Source: Mycoplasmopsis columboralis (GTDB lineage Bacteria; Bacillota_I; Bacilli_A; Mycoplasmatales; Metamycoplasmataceae). Taken from it: a DNA stretch of 64,000 nt. The translations under genes were made by a program, and so were the position numbers. Within the stretch, counting starts at the first letter, position 1. Each line of letters begins with the position of its first letter. The notes under the pieces were generated by a model. It saw nothing but the letters and a program-made list of their open reading frames with translations, did not search any database and was not told the DNA's origin. The stretch spans positions 310,001 to 374,000 of the forward strand of contig NZ_LR215039.1 of the NCBI RefSeq assembly GCF_900660675.1, in the 5' to 3' direction. This document shows positions 41,903 to 51,310 of the stretch, in pieces.

Positions 41903-43600
41903 ATGAATAAAAATATAAAAAATAATCAGTTAAGACTCTCTGATGTAAATCAAGAAGTAACTCTTTATGGATGAGTAGCCAATAAAAGACGTTTTGGAGA
42001 ATTAAACTTTGTTGATTTACGAGACAAATATGGAATTACTCAATTGGTATTTAATCAACCAATTAATTTTTCAAAAGAATCAGTATTAGAAGTTTTTGGA
42101 ACTGTTGTAAAAAGAAAAGATCCAAACTTAAATTTACCAACAGGGGAAATTGAAGTATTAGTTAAAGAATATAAAGTTCTTTCTACTGCTGCAGAATTAC
42201 CTTTTGCCATTAAAGATGATTTAGAAACTAAAGAAGATTTAAGATTAAAATATCGTTTTTTAGATTTACGTCGTAACGTAATGCAAAATACTTTAAAGTT
42301 GAAAAATGATTTGTTTTTTGCCATTCGCGAGTTTATGCATTCAAATGAATTTATGGAAATTGAAACTCCAATGCTCGCTAAGGCAACCCCTGAAGGAGCC
42401 AGAGACTTTTTAGTTCCAACAAGAAACAAAGGTGAATTTTATGCATTACCGCAATCACCGCAACTATTTAAACAATTATTAATGATTTCAGGATTTGAAA
42501 GATATTACCAATTTGCTCGCTGTTTTAGAGATGAAGATTCACGTAAAGATCGTCAACCTGAGTTTACTCAACTTGATATTGAAACCAGCTTTTTAAGTGT
42601 GGATAAATTTATGAACATTATTGAAAAGTTGTTTCAACACTTTATGAAAAAAGTTATGAATGTTGATATTCAAATCCCATTTAAAAAACTAAGATTTGAT
42701 GATTGTATTCGCGATTATGGAAGCGATAAACCTGATTTAAGGTACGAAAACAAAATTATTGACATTAATGACTTTTGTTTAGAAACTGATTTTGAAATTA
42801 TAAAAAATGCTCCGTCAAAACGTCTTTTAGCAATTGATGAAGTCATTACCAAAAAAGACTTTAAAGTACTTGAAGAAATAGCTAAGAAAAATAAAGCAAA
42901 TATCTTATTTTACTTTACTGTTGAAAACGGGCAACTTAAAGACACAAATTTTGCTAAGAAAGTACCTAATGCTGTAGAAAAACTAATTAATTCAATTAAT
43001 AAGCAAACTGGAACATATTTAATTGTTGCTAATGAATATGACAATGCTTCTCAAGCACTTGGTGCTGTGAGAGTTCAACTTAACGAAATGTATAATTGAG
43101 CTAAAAATGAATACAATTTTTCATGAATTGTTGATTGACCAATGTTTGAATTTGATAAAGAAACTAACACTTGAGCTGCAGCTCATCACCCATTTACTCA
43201 ATTTGATAACACCTTAGAAGAAATTGATACTTTACCTAAAGAAAAACTTAGAGCCAAAAGTTACGATTTAGTATTAAATGGATTTGAATTAGGTTCAGGT
43301 TCAGCTCGGATTTATGATCGCCAAATGCAAGAGAAAATGTTCCAACTTATCGGAATGGATGAGCAACAACAAAAAGACAAATTCGGGTTCTTTTTAAAAG
43401 CTCTTGATTTTGGGGTTCCACCACACTGTGGAATTGGACTCGGAATTGATCGTTTAACAATGATTTTAGCTAACCAAAAAACAATTCGTGATGTTATTGC
43501 ATTTCCAAAAAACGCAAAAAGTCAAGATGTGTTCACTGAAGCTCCTTCGGGAGTTGATGAGACTCAACTTAAAGAATTATTTATAAAAGTAGATCAATAA
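41903..43600 (+). CDS. aspS: Aspartyl-tRNA synthetase
   Basis: Class II synthetase charging tRNA-Asp. It has 565 residues. The N-terminal OB-fold anticodon domain (VTLYGWVANKRRFGELNFVD) is followed by FLDLRR, the QSPQLFKQLLM segment, motif 2 FRDEDSRKDRQPEFTQLD, a GAD-like insertion that is partly degenerate (about 260-380), and motif 3 GIGLGIDRLTMIL. About seven TGA codons are Trp. The Shine-Dalgarno is AGGATAACC. It is probably co-transcribed with hisS; rpmF downstream has its own promoter. Confidence 0.97.
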
Positions 43601-43640
43601 AATTATCTAAATTTTTGATATTGAATTTTATTTTATAAGT

Positions 43641-43646
43641 TATAAT
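43641..43646 (+). promoter_or_regulatory. -10 box for rpmF
   Basis: TATAAT 40 nt upstream of the rpmF ATG. A TTGAAT lies at 43621-43626, but 14 nt is a short spacer. An AAAGGAGGAAACC Shine-Dalgarno follows. Confidence 0.6.
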
Positions 43647-43686
43647 ATTAAAGCATTTATCAAAAACCACAATAAAGGAGGAAACC

Positions 43687-43887
43687 ATGGCTATAGTACC
43701 AAAAAGAAAGACATCTAAACAACGTAAACACAAAAGAAACAGTCACTCTGCTTTAGAAATGCCAAACCTTGTTGCATGTAAAAACTGTACACAAATGATC
43801 GAACAGCATGTTGTATGTAAATTTTGTGGTTTTTACAAAGGTAAAAAAGTTGAAGGGTATGTTGCTCTTAACGACCGTATTCAATAA
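43687..43887 (+). CDS. rpmF: Ribosomal protein L32
   Basis: 50S subunit protein bL32, 66 residues. The conserved start MAIVPKRKTSKQRKHKR is present. A zinc ribbon is formed by CKNC (about 31-34) and CKFC (about 44-47), so this is the zinc-binding form rather than the Cys-free paralogue. It has a strong AAAGGAGG Shine-Dalgarno, its own promoter and its own terminator. No Trp is present. Confidence 0.97.
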   Translation: MAIVPKRKTSKQRKHKRNSHSALEMPNLVACKNCTQMIEQHVVCKFCGFYKGKKVEGYVALNDRIQ

Positions 43888-43911
43888 TTACATAACATTT
43901 TAATATCGGAA

Positions 43912-43941
43912 AATAACCAGGAAAGTTTTTCTTTGGTTATT
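43912..43941 (+). terminator. Terminator of rpmF
   Basis: Stem AATAACCA/TGGTTATT extended by an inner AAAG/CTTT pairing, followed by a run of Ts. Confidence 0.85.
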
Positions 43942-43979
43942 TTTTTATTTCTCTTATTACTTAAATGAAAAGAGGAAAA

Positions 43980-44582
43980 ATGCTACTTTACAAAATCGGA
44001 GAAATAGTTTATAAAAACAATAACAATTTAATTTTAGAGTGCAAAGGCGAAGGACACATCGTTGTCATTTCAAATGAATCTCGTTATCAAGTTCATGACA
44101 AAATCAAAATGTTTTTTTATGAATATAATAGCGAGTACAATCGCACAACTTATGGGTTTAAAGATTTCAAGGAGCGTCTATTATTTATTGATTTAATTTC
44201 AATTGACAAAATCGGTCCTAAAATCGCTATGAATATTTTAGATAAAGGTTGAGAATACATTGCTGAACTAATTTCGCAAGAAAACTGACAAGAAATATCC
44301 AAAATACCTTTTGTTAACGAAAAGACAGCTCGTTTCTTATGTGTTGAACTTTCTAATAAATGAACTAAAATAATTAATAAAAATAAATCACAAAGTCATA
44401 CATCAAATTTTTCAAATATCAAACAATTAACCGATACACTAAACACTTTAGGATTTAAGAAAAAACAAATTGATTACGCAGTTTCTAGAGTTGACTTGAG
44501 CAAAGACTTAGAACAAATAATTGAAGATAGTATTGAAATTATTGCAAAAAACCAAAATGAAATCAATCTTGCGTCCGCTTAA
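43980..44582 (+). CDS. ruvA: Holliday junction branch-migration protein RuvA
   Basis: DNA-binding subunit that targets RuvB motors to Holliday junctions. It has 200 residues. An N-terminal OB-like domain (MLLYKIGEIVYKN) precedes the helix-hairpin-helix region, where LISIDKIGPKIAMNIL matches the family's GVGPKxAL motif. The C-terminal domain contacting RuvB (TLNTLGFKKKQIDYAVSRV) is clear. The ATG at 43980 is chosen over an in-frame ATG at 43965 because an AGAGG Shine-Dalgarno sits just before it. Four TGA codons are Trp. It overlaps ruvB by 26 nt, implying coupling. Confidence 0.93.
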
Positions 44583-45513
44583 TTTTAGCGAATTTATTGG
44601 TCAAAAAAAATTAATTAAAACTATCAAAGCTATGATTGATAGTTCAATTAAACAAAATAAAATTTTAGATCATATTTTATTACATGGTTTACCTGGGTTA
44701 GGTAAAACCACTTTAGCCACAATTATCGCAAATGAAACAAATAAGCGAATTCACTATATTCAAGGTGCAAATATTGAAAAGAAATCTGATATTATCTCAG
44801 TTTTATCTTTAATCCAAGAAGGAGACATTGTATTTATTGACGAAATTCACAGCATTAACAAATTAGTAATTGAGTTTTTATATAATGCTATGGAAGATTT
44901 TGTTTTTGATTTAATTATTGGTGTTGATTCTAATGCGAAAGCAATAAGAATGAAAATTAAGCCCTTTACTTTAATTGGGGCTACTACAAAACTAAATGAA
45001 ATAAGTCAACCTTTTAAAGATCGTTTCGGTTTTATTGGAAGATTTGTTAATTATGATCTTTCAGATCTTATTCAAATAGCCAAAAATTCAGCAAAGCAAC
45101 TTGAAATGAATATTCCAGAGAATCAATATAAAACGATTGCTTTGTACTCACGTTCTACGCCTAGAATCGTAAATCATTTATTAAGTAGAATTAAAGATTT
45201 TGCTTTATCTTTAAACGATGGAATCATTGATAATAAGGTTATTAAAAAAACTTTTAATTATTTGGAATTATACCCATTAGGACTATCCAAAGATCACATT
45301 GAATATCTACAAATTCTCAAAGATGGTTTTGATGATAAGTCGGTATCTTTGGATGTTTTATGCGGACTTTCAACTCAAACAAAAGAAAATATCTTAAATG
45401 AAATTGAACCCATTTTGCTTTATTTAAAACTTATTGAAAAAAACTCAAAAGGTCGCAAAATTACTACCAAAGGAATTGATTATTTAATAAAAGAAAAACT
45501 TTCATTGACTTAA
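44557..45513 (+). CDS. ruvB: Holliday junction branch-migration helicase RuvB
   Basis: AAA+ motor working with RuvA in recombination repair. It has 318 residues. LRPLNFSEFIGQ opens the domain. Walker A is GLPGLGKTT (about 47-55), Walker B is VFIDEIHS, sensor 1 is IGATT, and the arginine-finger region is FKDRFGFIGR. The C-terminal winged-helix domain ends GIDYLIKEKLSLT. The ATG at 44557 lies inside ruvA and gives MKSILRPLNF, matching family N-termini. The usual C-terminal winged helix is slightly short. It contains no Trp. Confidence 0.94.
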   Translation: MKSILRPLNFSEFIGQKKLIKTIKAMIDSSIKQNKILDHILLHGLPGLGKTTLATIIANETNKRIHYIQGANIEKKSDIISVLSLIQEGDIVFIDEIHSINKLVIEFLYNAMEDFVFDLIIGVDSNAKAIRMKIKPFTLIGATTKLNEISQPFKDRFGFIGRFVNYDLSDLIQIAKNSAKQLEMNIPENQYKTIALYSRSTPRIVNHLLSRIKDFALSLNDGIIDNKVIKKTFNYLELYPLGLSKDHIEYLQILKDGFDDKSVSLDVLCGLSTQTKENILNEIEPILLYLKLIEKNSKGRKITTKGIDYLIKEKLSLT

Positions 45514-45543
45514 AATAAAAAACTCAAAAACTTGCATTTTTGG

Positions 45544-45549
45544 TAAAAT
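45544..45549 (+). promoter_or_regulatory. Extended -10 box abutting secDF
   Basis: TGGTAAAAT, then 8 nt, then the secDF ATG. There is no Shine-Dalgarno. The same TGGTAAAATAA motif precedes ftsY. Confidence 0.5.
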
Positions 45550-45557
45550 AATTAAAT

Positions 45558-48149
45558 ATGAAACGTATTAAAGAATTTTTCAAACTAAAGAATTGAAAAA
45601 GAATTTTAATTAGCGTTTTAACTCTTGCTTCAGCAGCTAGTGCAATTGGTTTTGGAAGTAAATATTACGTTTCCCAAAATGTTAATAAATCAATTGAATA
45701 TGGAGGAGGAGTTGAAGTTGTAGTTCAAGTGTCAACCAACGGAAAAGTTGCTGATGATACTTTAACTGAAAACGTTAATAAATTCCTTTCCGATCGTCTT
45801 TCTGGAGGAACCGGTTTAAACGGTGTTTCAGTAAGCACTGAAGGTGGAGGAAAAATTAGAATTACCAAAAGTGGTGATCTAAATGATTCTCAAAGAGATC
45901 AGTTCTTAAAAGAAATTACAAATAAACCTATTTTGACTATTACTGATTCAGAACTAAAACCGCTATTTTATAATGGTGTGTTTGTAGAAGATGGATCGTT
46001 AGATAGAGGAACTCCAACTGATTGAATTCCACCTTTTGCAGCCAACCAAGCCAAAAATGTAATTCAAAACAACGGAACAAATGTAGTAGAATTGGCTTTA
46101 AATAATCAAGATGCAGTTTTTCAGTGAACAAAAGCTACTGAAAATATTTCAAAAAGACAAAATAAAACTGTTTTAATGTGACTAAACATTCTTGAATTAA
46201 TTCAATTGGCCAAAACTAAATATGCTAGTGATTGATCTGCTGCTCAAGAAAATCTTTGAAACTTTGTCCATGTTAACAATAGACCTTTCGAAACAATTAC
46301 CGATCCTGTAACTGGACAACAAAGAGTTGAGAGAAATCCTTTCAAAAAAGCTTTAATTGATATTGAAGGTCGTTACTTAATTAGTGTTGCAAATGTAAAC
46401 GCTCCAATTAATTCACAAAAAGTAATAATTAGCGGGAACTTTACTAACAATGATGCTTTAAATTTAGCAAATAGAATCAATTTTGGTTTAAGCAATTATG
46501 ATTTATCGGTTGTATACACTCATTATTTAAATTCAACTTTACAAAACAAAGCATTCTTGTACGCGATGATTGCTGGGTTATTAGTTTTTGTTGTAATTGC
46601 TGTATTTATGATTATTAATTATGGATTGCTTGGAATAATAAGTGCCATTTCTATTGCTTTATACATGTTCTTAACATTGCTTATTTTTACAGCAATTAAA
46701 GGAGAATATAGCCCTTCAACAATTGCTGCGTTAATTATTGGAATCGGAATTAGTGTCGATGCTAATGTTATTACCTTCGAAAGACTAAAATCCGAAATAT
46801 ATTCGGGAGATTCGCTAGATAAGTCCTTTAAAACGTCTAATCGGTTGTCTTTATCATCAATTATTGACGCCAACATTACAACTATAATTATTGGTTTTAT
46901 TCTCTTTTATTTAGGAACCAAAGAAGTTAAAGGATTTGGAATTACTTTAATTTTATCTATATTCTTTACCTTGGTTGTTATGTTAGTATTTACTCGTTTC
47001 TTAGCAACTATGATTGTAGGAACTGGATACTTTGATAAAAGATTATGACTACTTGGTGTTAGACCTAAAAAAATTAACAATCCAAGCAAAGTAGTTAAAA
47101 GAATTAGAAACATTGATTACTTAAGAAAATCTAAATGATTCGCTCTTCTTTCATTTGTCTTTATTTTAACTTCATTGATTGTTTTTGGTTCAGTTGCTGG
47201 TACTTCGGGATCATTCTGAAACGGTGTTAACAGATCTCTTGAATTTAGTGGAGGAATTAACATTTTAATTCAAAGTAAGGGTGAATCATATGGTGATTTA
47301 ACTTTAGCTCAGGCCACTGAAATTAAAAACGTATTGGTTGCTAAAGCAAGTGAAATTAACTTACTTGATGCAGCTAATATTACTACAATTAGTAAAGCAA
47401 GTTTATCTACTGAAAACTACATTGTTAATATTAGAACTTCACAAGTGTTGTCAAGTGAACAAATTGAACAAATCATTAATCTAGCCAAAAATGTTAAAGA
47501 TGATATTGAGTGAAACAATTTACAAATTTTACCTTCTGAAGCAGCTAAATTAGTACTAAATGCTTTAATTGCAGTTGCTGTGTCATTTGTAGGTATTGTA
47601 ATTTACACTTTAATTAGAATGAATTGAACATTTGCTATTGCGGCTATCATTGGACTTATGCATGACTTTATAATGGTTTTTGCATTTATTGTAATTACTA
47701 GATTGCAAGTTTCTACAATAATTGTTGCCGCCATGCTTTCAATTATCGGGCTTTCAATTAACGATACAATTGTTACATTCGATCGTATTAAAGAAAAAAT
47801 TAACAATGAATATCCAAACCAAATTCTTACAAAATCAGATATTAAAACCATTGTAAATCAGTCAATTTCAGATACTTTGAAACGTAGTTTATATACATCA
47901 CTATCAACAATCGCAGCTGTTGCAATTCTACTTTCATTTGGAAATGCAACTAACTTTGCCTTCAATATTGTAATGTTATTTGGTATTTCAATTGGAGTTT
48001 ATTCATCTATTTTCATTTGTTCATGAATTTGAAGTAAATTAGAATTATTCAGACAAAAAAGAATTCAAAAAAGAATGGATAATAAATATTGAGATATCTC
48101 AAAACCAGATGAACAAACCTTCCCAGGAATTAATGATTTTAATTATTAA
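45558..48149 (+). CDS. secDF: SecDF protein-export membrane protein (fused SecD and SecF)
   Basis: Fused accessory motor of the Sec translocon that uses ion gradients to pull proteins across the membrane. It has 863 residues. The SecD half has helix 1 near residue 20, a large external region (about 45-330) and a membrane core with GIGISVDANVITFERLKSE. A linker (about 495-530) leads to the SecF half, with ISLEFSGG-like NRSLEFSGGINIL and GLSINDTIVTFDRIKEK. The Asp residues in these two membrane motifs are those expected for proton or sodium coupling. Many TGA codons are Trp. A TGGTAAAAT box lies 8 nt before the ATG with no Shine-Dalgarno. Confidence 0.93.
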
Positions 48150-48152
48150 ATC

Positions 48153-48184
48153 AAAAGCAATGTAATGTAAGTTATATTGCTTTT
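48153..48184 (+). terminator. Hairpin terminator after secDF
   Basis: AAAAGCAAT(g)TAA pairs with TTA(t)ATTGCTTTT around a short loop. The T-run is partly in the stem. Confidence 0.65.
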
Positions 48185-48249
48185 CTTATGCAAAATGAGT
48201 GTAAAACTCATAAATATGGTATTATTTTAAAACTATTAGAAAGGAAAAT

Positions 48250-49515
48250 ATGGCACGTTTTATAGATGAAATTACAATTAGCGTTCAGGCCGGTAAAGGT
48301 GGAAACGGTATGGTTTCTTTCAGAAGAGAAGCTCACGTAGATAAAGGTGGTCCTGATGGAGGAGACGGAGGAAAAGGTGGAGACATTTATTTTGTCGGCG
48401 ACCTTGGAAAAAACACTTTATTAACTTTTTACAAAAATAAACATATCGTTGCTGAAGACGGAGTTAAAGGTGGGCCTAAAAATCTTTATGGAGCAAACGC
48501 TCCACATACATATGTAAAAGTTCCTATTGGTACTTTAGTGTACAATGGTAAAAAATTAGTTGCGGATGTTATTGAGGCTGATAAACCATATTTAATTGCA
48601 AAAGGTGGTAAAGGAGGAAGAGGTAATACCAAATTCAAAACTTCAAAAAATACTGCTCCTCGAATTTCAGAAAATGGAATGCCCGGTGAAAAATTTGAAG
48701 CTAAAATCGTGTTAAAAATTCTTTCTGATGTTGGGATAGTTGGAAAGCCAAGCGCTGGTAAAAGCACATTGCTTTCAGCGCTATCGAACGCAAAAGCCAA
48801 AGTTGCTGAATATGAATTTACAACTTTAGTCCCACAATTAGGAATGGTTGAGTATTTCGAAAATTCATTTACCGTTGCAGATTTACCAGGATTAATTAAA
48901 GGTGCTTCACTTGGAAAAGGCCTTGGTATTCAGTTTTTAAAACACATTGAGCGTTGTCGGGTAATTGCTCATGTTATTGACTTTGGTAGTGAAGAAAAAG
49001 ATCCGGTAATTGATTACAAAGTTATTAATTATGAATTAAAATCATACAACTATAAACTTGAAGAAAAACTTCAAGTGGTTATTGCTAATAAAAAAGATAT
49101 GCCTTTATTTGAAGAAAAATTAAAACATTTCAAACAAGTGTATCCTGATGTTCCTGTAGTAGCTATTTCTGCTGCCTTAAGAGAAAATTTAGAAGAAGTT
49201 AAAGCGAAATTATGACATTTAATTCAACAAGCCGCTTTAAAACCGGTTGAACAAGAAGAAGAGGAAGTTAAAGTTATTACTTTTGAACCTGACTATATTG
49301 TAACTTCTCCATACAGAGGCCACTTTGAAGTCACTGGTAAAAAAGTAGAGGAGTTTTACCACAAGATACCTCTTAATTCATATGATAATTTAATTAGATT
49401 TAATAACATCATGAAAAAAATCGGCGTTTGGAAAGAACTTATGCGTCGTGGTATTAAGCGTGGTGATACTGTTAATATTTATGGCTACGAAATGGAATGA
49501 GAAGATGAAGAATAA
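48250..49515 (+). CDS. obg: GTPase Obg (CgtA)
   Basis: Essential GTPase in 50S maturation and stress response. It has 421 residues. The Gly-rich Obg fold (1-157; GGPDGGDGGKGGDIYF, GGKGGRGN) precedes the G domain, with G1 GKPSAGKST (about 165-173), G2 TTLVPQLG, G3 DLPGLIKG and G4 NKKD. The C-terminal OCT domain (about 340-415) includes FEVTGKKVEEF. It ends EWEDEE with the Trp encoded by TGA. AAAGGAAAAT is the Shine-Dalgarno. It is a single-gene unit with its own terminator. Confidence 0.97.
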
Positions 49516-49531
49516 CTGCTACTAAGCAGTT
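49514..49531 (+). terminator. Terminator of obg
   Basis: Perfect stem AACTGCT/AGCAGTT with a 4-base loop, then G and eight Ts. Confidence 0.9.
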
Positions 49532-49552
49532 GTTTTTTTTGTATAAAAAAAA

Positions 49553-49567
49553 GCGCCAATTAGGCGT
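49553..49567 (-). terminator. Terminator of tRNA-Leu
   Basis: On the minus strand, CGCC-TAATT-GGCG followed by C and eight Ts. Confidence 0.75.
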
Positions 49568-49599
49568 CTTGTGAAAATAAAAATTTTTACAATATCTAC

Positions 49600-49683
49600 T
49601 GGTGCCCAAGACAGGACTTGAACCTGCACGGATTTCTCCAGCGGATTTTGAGTCCGCAGCGTCTACCATTCCACCACTTGGGC
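49600..49683 (-). tRNA. tRNA-Leu (anticodon CAA)
   Basis: An 84-nt tRNA. The acceptor stem is GCCCAAG/CTTGGGC, and CCA is encoded. The anticodon arm is GCGGA-CTCAAAA-TCCGC, giving CAA, which reads the abundant UUG codon. A long variable arm and a TTCAAGT T-loop confirm a class II tRNA-Leu. It has its own promoter and terminator. Confidence 0.95.
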
Positions 49684-49693
49684 ATGTAAAATA

Positions 49694-49699
49694 ATTATA
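49694..49699 (-). promoter_or_regulatory. -10 box for tRNA-Leu
   Basis: TATAAT on the minus strand, ending 10 nt before the tRNA 5' end. Confidence 0.6.
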
Positions 49700-49707
49700 C
49701 TATAAGA

Positions 49708-50205
49708 TTAATAATTATTTTGTAGTCTTTTGTAATTTGTTTGATTTTTAGTTACATATCAAGAATATAGTTCATGATATGAAAAACCTAACATTTCAAA
49801 AGTTCCAATCGCAATTTCAAAAGCTCTTGTAATGGTATCTTTAGAAGGATTTTTCATAATATCAGTTAACGAAATAAAGAGATTTTGTAACTGAACATTT
49901 AAATTGCCCGAAGTTATTCTTGGTTCTATTTCATAATGAACATTGTATCTATTTGAAAACGAAACCAGAAAGTGGATTAGATCAGCAAACTCTTCTAAAA
50001 CTTTGTTGTTATCAATATTTTTATTAGCTTTTCAATATTTAAAGGTTTGAATTTCATTAGCAAATTCAGCTGCTTCTACCACAAGAGCAATGGTTCCATT
50101 GATTATAATTTGTTCATCAGATAATTCAGGATTTGTCAAAAGAGATTTTTCCTTTATTTTAGTATCCAAATCTTTCTGCATTTCAAATATTCTTGATAAA
50201 TTCAT
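49708..50205 (-). CDS. All-alpha dUTP diphosphatase-like protein
   Basis: Probable dUTPase/MazG-fold pyrophosphatase of 165 residues, which would keep uracil out of DNA and supply dUMP. The metal-binding pattern of dimeric dUTPases is visible: VVEAAEFANEIQTFKYW (ExxE-type) followed by VLEEFADLIHFLVSFSN (ExxD-type). The C-terminus is Tyr/Asn-rich. The ATG at 50205 is chosen because a TATAAT box ends 6 nt before it. An upstream in-frame TTG (50250) lies within the promoter region and is unlikely to be used. Two TGA codons are Trp. It would act in the same pathway as the Ung encoded elsewhere in the window. Confidence 0.75.
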
Positions 50206-50211
50206 AATTAG

Positions 50212-50217
50212 ATTATA
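50212..50217 (-). promoter_or_regulatory. -10 box 6 nt before the dUTPase start
   Basis: TATAAT on the minus strand, then CTAATT, then ATG (50205). No Shine-Dalgarno is present; leaderless initiation is likely. Confidence 0.55.
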
Positions 50218-50250
50218 AACTTTTTGTCCCAAAAAATCAGAAAGAAACAA

Positions 50251-50272
50251 AAAAGACCATTGCAGATCTTTT
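50251..50272 (-). terminator. Terminator of the Asn-rich small gene
   Basis: AAAAGATC pairs with GGTCTTTT around a TGCAAT loop, with further Ts on the minus strand. It lies 2 nt after the stop of the 51-residue gene. Confidence 0.7.
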
Positions 50273-50274
50273 AA

Positions 50275-50430
50275 TTACTTTTTACCTTTATAATTAGAAT
50301 TGTTTGGATTTAACTGATTTGAATGATTATTGTTATTAGCTCTATTAGCAGAGTTGTTAGGATTATTTTGGTTTGAATAATTATTCAATTGGTTTTGTGA
50401 ATGAGTATTACCTGATACTTTGCCTGGCAT
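50275..50430 (-). CDS. Small Asn-rich protein (51 residues), unknown
   Basis: A short gene with translation MPGKVSGNTHSQ... ending SNYKGKK. About 19 of 51 residues are Asn, with Ser, Gln and a Gly/Lys C-terminus. It has no hydrophobic stretch, no signal peptide and no Cys or Trp. The case for a real gene is the ideal Shine-Dalgarno AAAGGAGGTG 4-5 nt before the ATG, plus a hairpin terminator right after the stop. It sits between the methyltransferase and dUTPase genes on the same strand. A 17-base A/T homopolymer lies about 65 nt upstream of the start. I know no homologue. It is likely disordered. Confidence 0.7.
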   Translation of the reverse strand: MPGKVSGNTHSQNQLNNYSNQNNPNNSANRANNNNHSNQLNPNNSNYKGKK

Positions 50431-50495
50431 ACACACCTCCTTTATTACAAAAAATCAAAAGATACAATGGTCCATTTAAATTTTACTGAGTGACG

Positions 50496-50512
50496 TTTTT
50501 TTTTTTTTTTTT
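50496..50512. repeat. 17-base homopolymer (T on plus, A on minus)
   Basis: It lies upstream of a TAAAAT box (50480-50485, minus strand) for the Asn-rich gene, where the -35 region would be. Such tracts change length by slippage. Confidence 0.9.
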
Positions 50513-50528
50513 AGAGAGATAAAAAAGA

Positions 50529-50552
50529 AAAACTGCAAATAATTACAGTTTT
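50529..50552 (-). terminator. Terminator of the M42 peptidase-methyltransferase pair
   Basis: AAAACTG/CAGTTTT stem with a 10-base loop, followed by a T-rich run on the minus strand. It overlaps the methyltransferase stop codon. Confidence 0.75.
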
Positions 50553-51310
50553 CGTATTACATAATAATAGGCATTGTCCGAAAATTTCTTAGCTATTTCA
50601 CTTTCAGAAGCTATTTCATCTCGCTTGGCTGTAAAAATAGGTGAAGGAAGATTAGCTTCCTTAATTAAGGATAAAACATCATCTTTATTGTAAAAACACA
50701 AAACACCTTCTTGGTTTTTGATGCGGTAAACCACATCAGCTGGTCTTCAATTTTGAATATTGTTGATTTTTAAATATTCTTCATTTTCCATAATAAAGCG
50801 TTCTTTGTGCGGATCATTATTTACTTCATCTGCGGTAAAAATTAAAATACCTTCTTTATCAAGAGAATTGAAAGCATTTTGCAAAGCGAGAATTTTATTT
50901 TTATGACCAGGAATGCACATTAAAGAATTAAAAGTAAAAAAGACTAAATCATACTTGCCAAACTCTGACAAATTAGTTTCGGTTAAATCAGCTCAATGAA
51001 AAGAAACATTTTGTGCGTATTTTTCAAATTTCGGATTTTCTTTTAAAATATTAGCTTTATAAATGGAAGATTCGCTTATATCAAAACCTACTATTTTGGA
51101 ATATCCTTTTAGTGCAGCGTTTAAAGCAAAACGACCAGTACCACACCCTAAATCAGCTATTCTAATGTTTTTGTTTTCTCCAAAATATCTATAAATTAAT
51201 GTTTCTTCACAATTAAGCATACCTACATTAAAAACCGCTTCAGTATAATATTGAAGCGATTCTTTTGTTTCGTAACTTGAAGTATATTTTAAAGTATCTT
51301 TAATTGGCAT
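50543..51310 (-). CDS. Class I SAM-dependent methyltransferase
   Basis: Predicted cytosolic methyltransferase of 255 residues. Motif I, ADLGCGTGRFALNAALKG (about 51-68), and the acidic post-I strand VGFDISESS are textbook. A motif II-like stretch reads KYDLVFFTFNSLMCIPG and a motif III-like segment is LDKEGILIFTADE. The fold resembles small-molecule or tRNA methyltransferases, but the substrate cannot be told. The C-terminal part is a beta-rich extension. TGA (Trp) occurs twice. It overlaps the M42 peptidase stop by one base (TAATG), implying coupled translation. Confidence 0.85.

Noticed and set aside
50206-50250. Upstream TTG start (50250) for the dUTPase gene
   Set aside because: It would place the consensus TATAAT inside the coding region and has no Shine-Dalgarno. 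The ATG at 50205 fits the family length.
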